Source: Vibrio rotiferianus CAIM 577 = LMG 21460 (GTDB lineage: Bacteria > Pseudomonadota > Gammaproteobacteria > Enterobacterales > Vibrionaceae). From it: a stretch of 64,000 nucleotides of DNA. Within the stretch, counting starts at the first letter, position 1, and every line of letters starts with the position of its first letter. This document shows, piece by piece, positions 61,424-64,000 of the stretch. Made by a program: the position numbers and the translations under genes. The notes under the pieces were generated by a model. It had not been told where the DNA came from. It did not search any database and was given only the letters and a program-made list of their open reading frames with translations. The stretch covers positions 35,027 through 99,026 of the forward strand of contig NZ_APHW01000028.1 of the NCBI RefSeq assembly GCF_002741985.1. Direction: 5' to 3'.

Positions 61424-62746
61424 ATGTCGGTTTACCATACCTTATGCTTCTTATCTGCTGCAGCAATGATTATTGCCTTTGTAAACAGCAAGATAGGAAA
61501 AATGCAAACTACCATCGCTATTACCGCCGGTTCAATGGTACTTTCTCTCCTTATTTTGATAGCAGGTCAAAATGACTGGTTTCATCTCACAGAGATAGCT
61601 ACTGAGACTGTTACGAAAATCAACTTCGAAGACTTTTTACTCAAGGGGATATTGGGGTTCCTCCTCTTTGCAGGAGGCTTGGGGATTAAGCTACCAAATC
61701 TCAAAGATCAAAAATGGGAGATTACGGTTCTTGCCTTGGGTGCAACGCTCTTCTCGACCTTTTTCATAGGTTTTGTTCTCTATGGCTTTTGCAGCCTGAT
61801 CGGTATCCAATTTGATCTGATTTATTGTTTATTGTTTGGCGCACTTATTTCACCTACTGACCCAATCGCCGTGCTCGCGATTGTTAAGAAACTTGATGCT
61901 CCAAGACGAATTTCAACTCAGATTGAAGGGGAATCACTATTCAACGATGGCTTTGGCCTCGTCATATTTGTAACTCTATTTACTATTGCTTTTGGAACGG
62001 AAGCTCCTACCGTAGGAAGTGTAACTCTTCTATTTATCCAAGAAGCCATTGGAGGGATCGTCTACGGCTTTGCGCTAGGACTACTATTCCACTACTTGAT
62101 CAGTGCAACTGATGATCATTCAATGGAGCTATTGTTGACCATTGGTATCCCAACTGCTGGATACGCTTTTGCAGAGTACCTACATGTATCAGGTCCACTT
62201 GCGATGGTTGTATCGGGCATCATGATTGGTAACTGGACTCGCTTTATTGGTTTCTCTAAAGAGAGTGAAGATCATCTAGACCACTTCTGGGAACTTGTCG
62301 ATGAATTCTTAAATGGTGTGTTATTCCTACTAATAGGTATGTCAATGTTGCTATTCGAGTTCCATAAAGAAGACTGGATCATGATGGCGATATCCGTACC
62401 ATTAGTACTTGCAGCTCGATACTTAAGTGTATTTATCTCCTATATCGGATTTAAGCGATACCGAAAATATAACCCTTGGTCTATCAAGATTCTTACTTGG
62501 GGAGGGTTAAGGGGTGGATTGGCACTCGCAATGGCATTATCTATACCATCTGGTTTTTGGGTGATTCCGGACAAGCTAATTGATGTAAAAGAGATCATAT
62601 TAGTTATGACCTACTCGGTTGTTGTATTCTCTATTCTCGTCCAAGGTTCGACAATCACACCTATGATAGAGAAAGCAAAGATGGCAGAGCGATTACTTGA
62701 AGAAGAATCGAATAAAACAAAAGATTCTGAAATATCTCAAGAGTGA
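61424..62746 (+). CDS. CPA1-family Na+(K+)/H+ antiporter (NhaP-like)
   Basis: This 440-residue protein has about twelve membrane helices. CPA1 hallmarks are PTDPIAVLAI (144-153) and ESLFNDGFGLVIF with the Asn174-Asp175 pair used for cation/proton exchange; GGLRGGLALAMALSIP marks a later helix. It should exchange Na+ or K+ for protons, which suits a marine organism. Ion choice is not clear. ATG 61424 behind AGAGAG is preferred over an upstream ATG at 61358. Not an operon partner of metH (divergent). Confidence 0.88.
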   Translation: MSVYHTLCFLSAAAMIIAFVNSKIGKMQTTIAITAGSMVLSLLILIAGQNDWFHLTEIATETVTKINFEDFLLKGILGFLLFAGGLGIKLPNLKDQKWEITVLALGATLFSTFFIGFVLYGFCSLIGIQFDLIYCLLFGALISPTDPIAVLAIVKKLDAPRRISTQIEGESLFNDGFGLVIFVTLFTIAFGTEAPTVGSVTLLFIQEAIGGIVYGFALGLLFHYLISATDDHSMELLLTIGIPTAGYAFAEYLHVSGPLAMVVSGIMIGNWTRFIGFSKESEDHLDHFWELVDEFLNGVLFLLIGMSMLLFEFHKEDWIMMAISVPLVLAARYLSVFISYIGFKRYRKYNPWSIKILTWGGLRGGLALAMALSIPSGFWVIPDKLIDVKEIILVMTYSVVVFSILVQGSTITPMIEKAKMAERLLEEESNKTKDSEISQE

Positions 62747-62769
62747 CCACTTGTCCCATCAGATTTTAT

Positions 62770-62794
62770 GGCAGCCAATAGGCTGCCTTTTTTA
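62770..62794 (+). terminator. Terminator of the antiporter gene
   Basis: GGCAGCC and GGCTGCC pair around AATA, followed by six or more T. Confidence 0.9.
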
Positions 62795-63150
62795 TGTCTA
62801 CATGAGGAAAACTATGCTTAATTCGATTTATTACATATGAGCTTTAAACACCACTTGAAAATATCAAGTTGAGCCAAAAACGTGCAGCAAAGGTTAATTA
62901 GAATCAATAAGATTAGTACAAGAGTATCTACTTTTATTACAAGTAATCAGAGACATCGTACATTACCTGTCGAAGGTAGCGATTCAAAGCTAAGCTGATG
63001 AAGTGAAGGAAGCGGCTAGATTTACAAAAATAGCCTCACAAACTTAGTCTGCCCAGTTGATGAGAAGCTTTACGTGTACAGGGATAACTTCGAGGCAAAA
63101 CTTTTGCAGGACTCATCTCCTGAGGGAGAAAATCGCTTTGCTTTAAAACG
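62795..63150. other. Gap without recognisable genes
   Basis: About 355 AT-rich bases between the antiporter and the rRNA-operon end. The only open frames are of 8-11 codons (for example ATG at 62816 and 62838). A small palindrome CTCCTGAGGGAG lies near 63117. I see no RNA gene, promoter or repeat I can support. Confidence 0.5.
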
Positions 63151-63177
63151 AAGAAAGCCAGTCCGAAGGCTGGGTTT
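63151..63177 (-). terminator. Terminator-like hairpin beyond the tRNA-Asp remnant
   Basis: CCAG and CTGG arms with a TTCG-type loop, then TTTCTT on the minus strand. It copies the tRNA 3' end-terminator layout seen at 63271-63322. Confidence 0.5.
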
Positions 63178-63180
63178 CTA

Positions 63181-63197
63181 AATAAGTGGCGGAGCGG
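63181..63197. repeat. Direct repeat of the tRNA-Asp 3' end (remnant)
   Basis: 17 bases are identical to 63306-63322, which covers the trailer, CCA and acceptor 3' strand of tRNA-Asp. The following 60 bases diverge from the tRNA, so no functional second copy exists. It is either a decayed duplicated tRNA or an attachment-type scar. Confidence 0.65.
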
Positions 63198-63270
63198 CTG
63201 GGCTTGCACTCAATTGGACTCGCACACAAGCGGGGCTCGCTGGTCGTAGACCAAAATAATAGCGTAAACG

Positions 63271-63300
63271 AAAAAGCCCTAGCATTTCTGCTAGGGCTTT
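63271..63300 (-). terminator. Terminator at the end of the rRNA operon
   Basis: AAAGCCCTAGCA and TGCTAGGGCTTT pair perfectly around a four-base loop, followed on the minus strand by TTTTCG. It lies just after tRNA-Asp. Confidence 0.9.
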
Positions 63301-63311
63301 GTCTGAATAAG

Positions 63312-63388
63312 TGGCGGAGCGGACGGGACTCGAACCCGCGACCCCCGGCGTGACAGGCCGGTATTCTAACCAACTGAACTACCGCTCC
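63312..63388 (-). tRNA. tRNA-Asp (GTC)
   Basis: A 77-base tRNA with acceptor stem GGAGCGG/CCGCTCC, anticodon GTC (63352-63354), GGTTCGAGTCC T-loop region and encoded CCA. It is the last gene of the rRNA operon. Confidence 0.97.
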
Positions 63389-63420
63389 GCATTGGTCAGA
63401 CTTTGAAGTCTAAATAAGAA

Positions 63421-63538
63421 CCTGGCGATGTTCTACTCTCACATGGGGAAGCCCCACACTACCATCGACGCTACTTCGTTTCACTTCTGAGTTCGGAATG
63501 GAAGTCAGGTGGGTCCAAAGCGCTATGGTCGCCAAGCA
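63421..63538 (-). rRNA. rrf: 5S ribosomal RNA (distal copy)
   Basis: About 118 bases, starting TGCTTGGCGACC and ending in ATCGCCAGG, with the internal CCGAACTCAGAAGTGAAACG of bacterial 5S. It differs from the proximal copy at five positions. It sits between tRNA-Thr and tRNA-Asp. Ends are uncertain by one or two bases. Confidence 0.95.
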
Positions 63539-63554
63539 AAATTCTGATTATAAA

Positions 63555-63630
<76 letters not shown>

Positions 63631-63652
63631 ATCAAGATGTCCCTTTAGGACT

Positions 63653-63679
63653 AAAAAAGCCCGTTTTTACAAACGGGCT
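63653..63679 (-). terminator. Internal terminator between proximal 5S and tRNA-Thr
   Basis: AGCCCGTTT and AAACGGGCT pair perfectly around a four-base loop, and six T follow on the minus strand. It stands before tRNA-Thr, 5S and tRNA-Asp of the same operon. Confidence 0.85.
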
Positions 63680-63728
63680 CTCTTAACTAGCGTCTTCACC
63701 TTTAAAAAGGTAAAAACTAAATTTAAAG

Positions 63729-63846
63729 CCTGGCGATGTCCTACTCTCACATGGGGAAGCCCCACACTACCATCGGCGCTAATTCGTTTCACTTCTGAGT
63801 TCGGAATGGAAATCAGGTGGGTCCAAATCGCTATGGTCGCCAAGCA
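63729..63846 (-). rRNA. rrf: 5S ribosomal RNA (proximal copy)
   Basis: About 118 bases from TGCTTGGCGACC to ACATCGCCAGG. It follows the 23S gene after a spacer of about 84 bases. It differs from the distal copy at five positions. Confidence 0.95.
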
Positions 63847-63930
63847 AATTCTTTAATTCGGAAAGCTGTTTTCGTTCTTAACACATTCAATGTTCTTACA
63901 TTGAGTCCATCAAAACCCCTTGGGTGTTGT

Positions 63931-64000
63931 ATGGTTAAGCCTCACGGGCAATTAGTACAGGTTAGCTCAACGCCTCACAACGCTTACACACCCTGCCTAT
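63931..64000 (-). rRNA. rrl: 23S ribosomal RNA, 3' end (partial)
   Basis: The last 70 bases of 23S rRNA, recognised from GAGCTAACCTGTACTAAT and the terminal GTGAGGCTTAACCAT. The gene runs out of the window on the minus strand. The exact 3' end is uncertain by a few bases. Confidence 0.93.

Noticed and set aside
63143..63373. 76-codon frame on the minus strand
   Set aside because: It reads through tRNA-Asp and the terminator and is therefore not a protein gene.

Overview
The window is chromosomal DNA from a Vibrio, most likely of the Harveyi group (V. parahaemolyticus/alginolyticus/harveyi-like). This rests on protein similarity that I recognise, on the complete MSHA type IV pilus locus between mreB and ssb, and on the block ssb-qstR-galU-uvrA-pglL-aminotransferase-lysC-metH, which follows the order I recall from V. 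cholerae chromosome 1. The species is not resolved. I see no prophage, insertion sequence, CRISPR array or defence island. Nearly everything is core genome, and the oddities lie in the details.

1-4284: the lptA end, lptB, rpoN, hpf, ptsN, rapZ and npr form one tight operon. It joins LPS export, sigma-54, ribosome hibernation, the nitrogen PTS and the GlmS sRNA adapter. 4309-4575 holds a small inverted-repeat element; one lone copy of its terminus recurs at 9965-9988. 4700-16361: mgtE, pmbA (tldE), darP, a D-2-hydroxyacid dehydrogenase, rluA, an atypical Nramp-like transporter, rapA and a PIN-PhoH ATPase. 16476-27345 (minus strand): tldD, a nitrilase-family amidase, yhdP, rng, maf and mreD-mreC-mreB, for cell shape, envelope and RNA processing.

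27495-46962 (minus strand): the MSHA pilus locus. It reads from mshH/csrD through mshI, J, K, L, M, N, E, G and F (secretion machine), then mshA, a 74-residue pilin-like gene, mshC, D, O, P and Q (fibre, minor pilins and a giant lectin-like protein). MshE carries a cyclic-di-GMP-binding N-terminus, and MshH is a degenerate GGDEF/EAL protein. pglL, an O-oligosaccharyltransferase, lies 5.7 kb beyond the cluster and could act on pilins.

47179-62746: ssb, divergent qstR (competence/type VI regulator), galU with an apparent one-base deletion in the A-tract after its start codon, uvrA behind a LexA box, pglL, a class V aminotransferase, a lysine riboswitch with lysC, metH with a MetJ operator, and a CPA1 antiporter. 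63312-64000 (minus strand): the distal end of an rRNA operon, 23S-5S-terminator-tRNA-Thr-5S-tRNA-Asp-terminator, followed by a decayed copy of the tRNA-Asp 3' end.

The points most worth checking are the galU A-tract, the MshQ architecture, the short pilin-like gene after mshA, the MshP tip-type pseudopilin, PglL beside the pilus locus, and the tandem 5S arrangement with an internal terminator.
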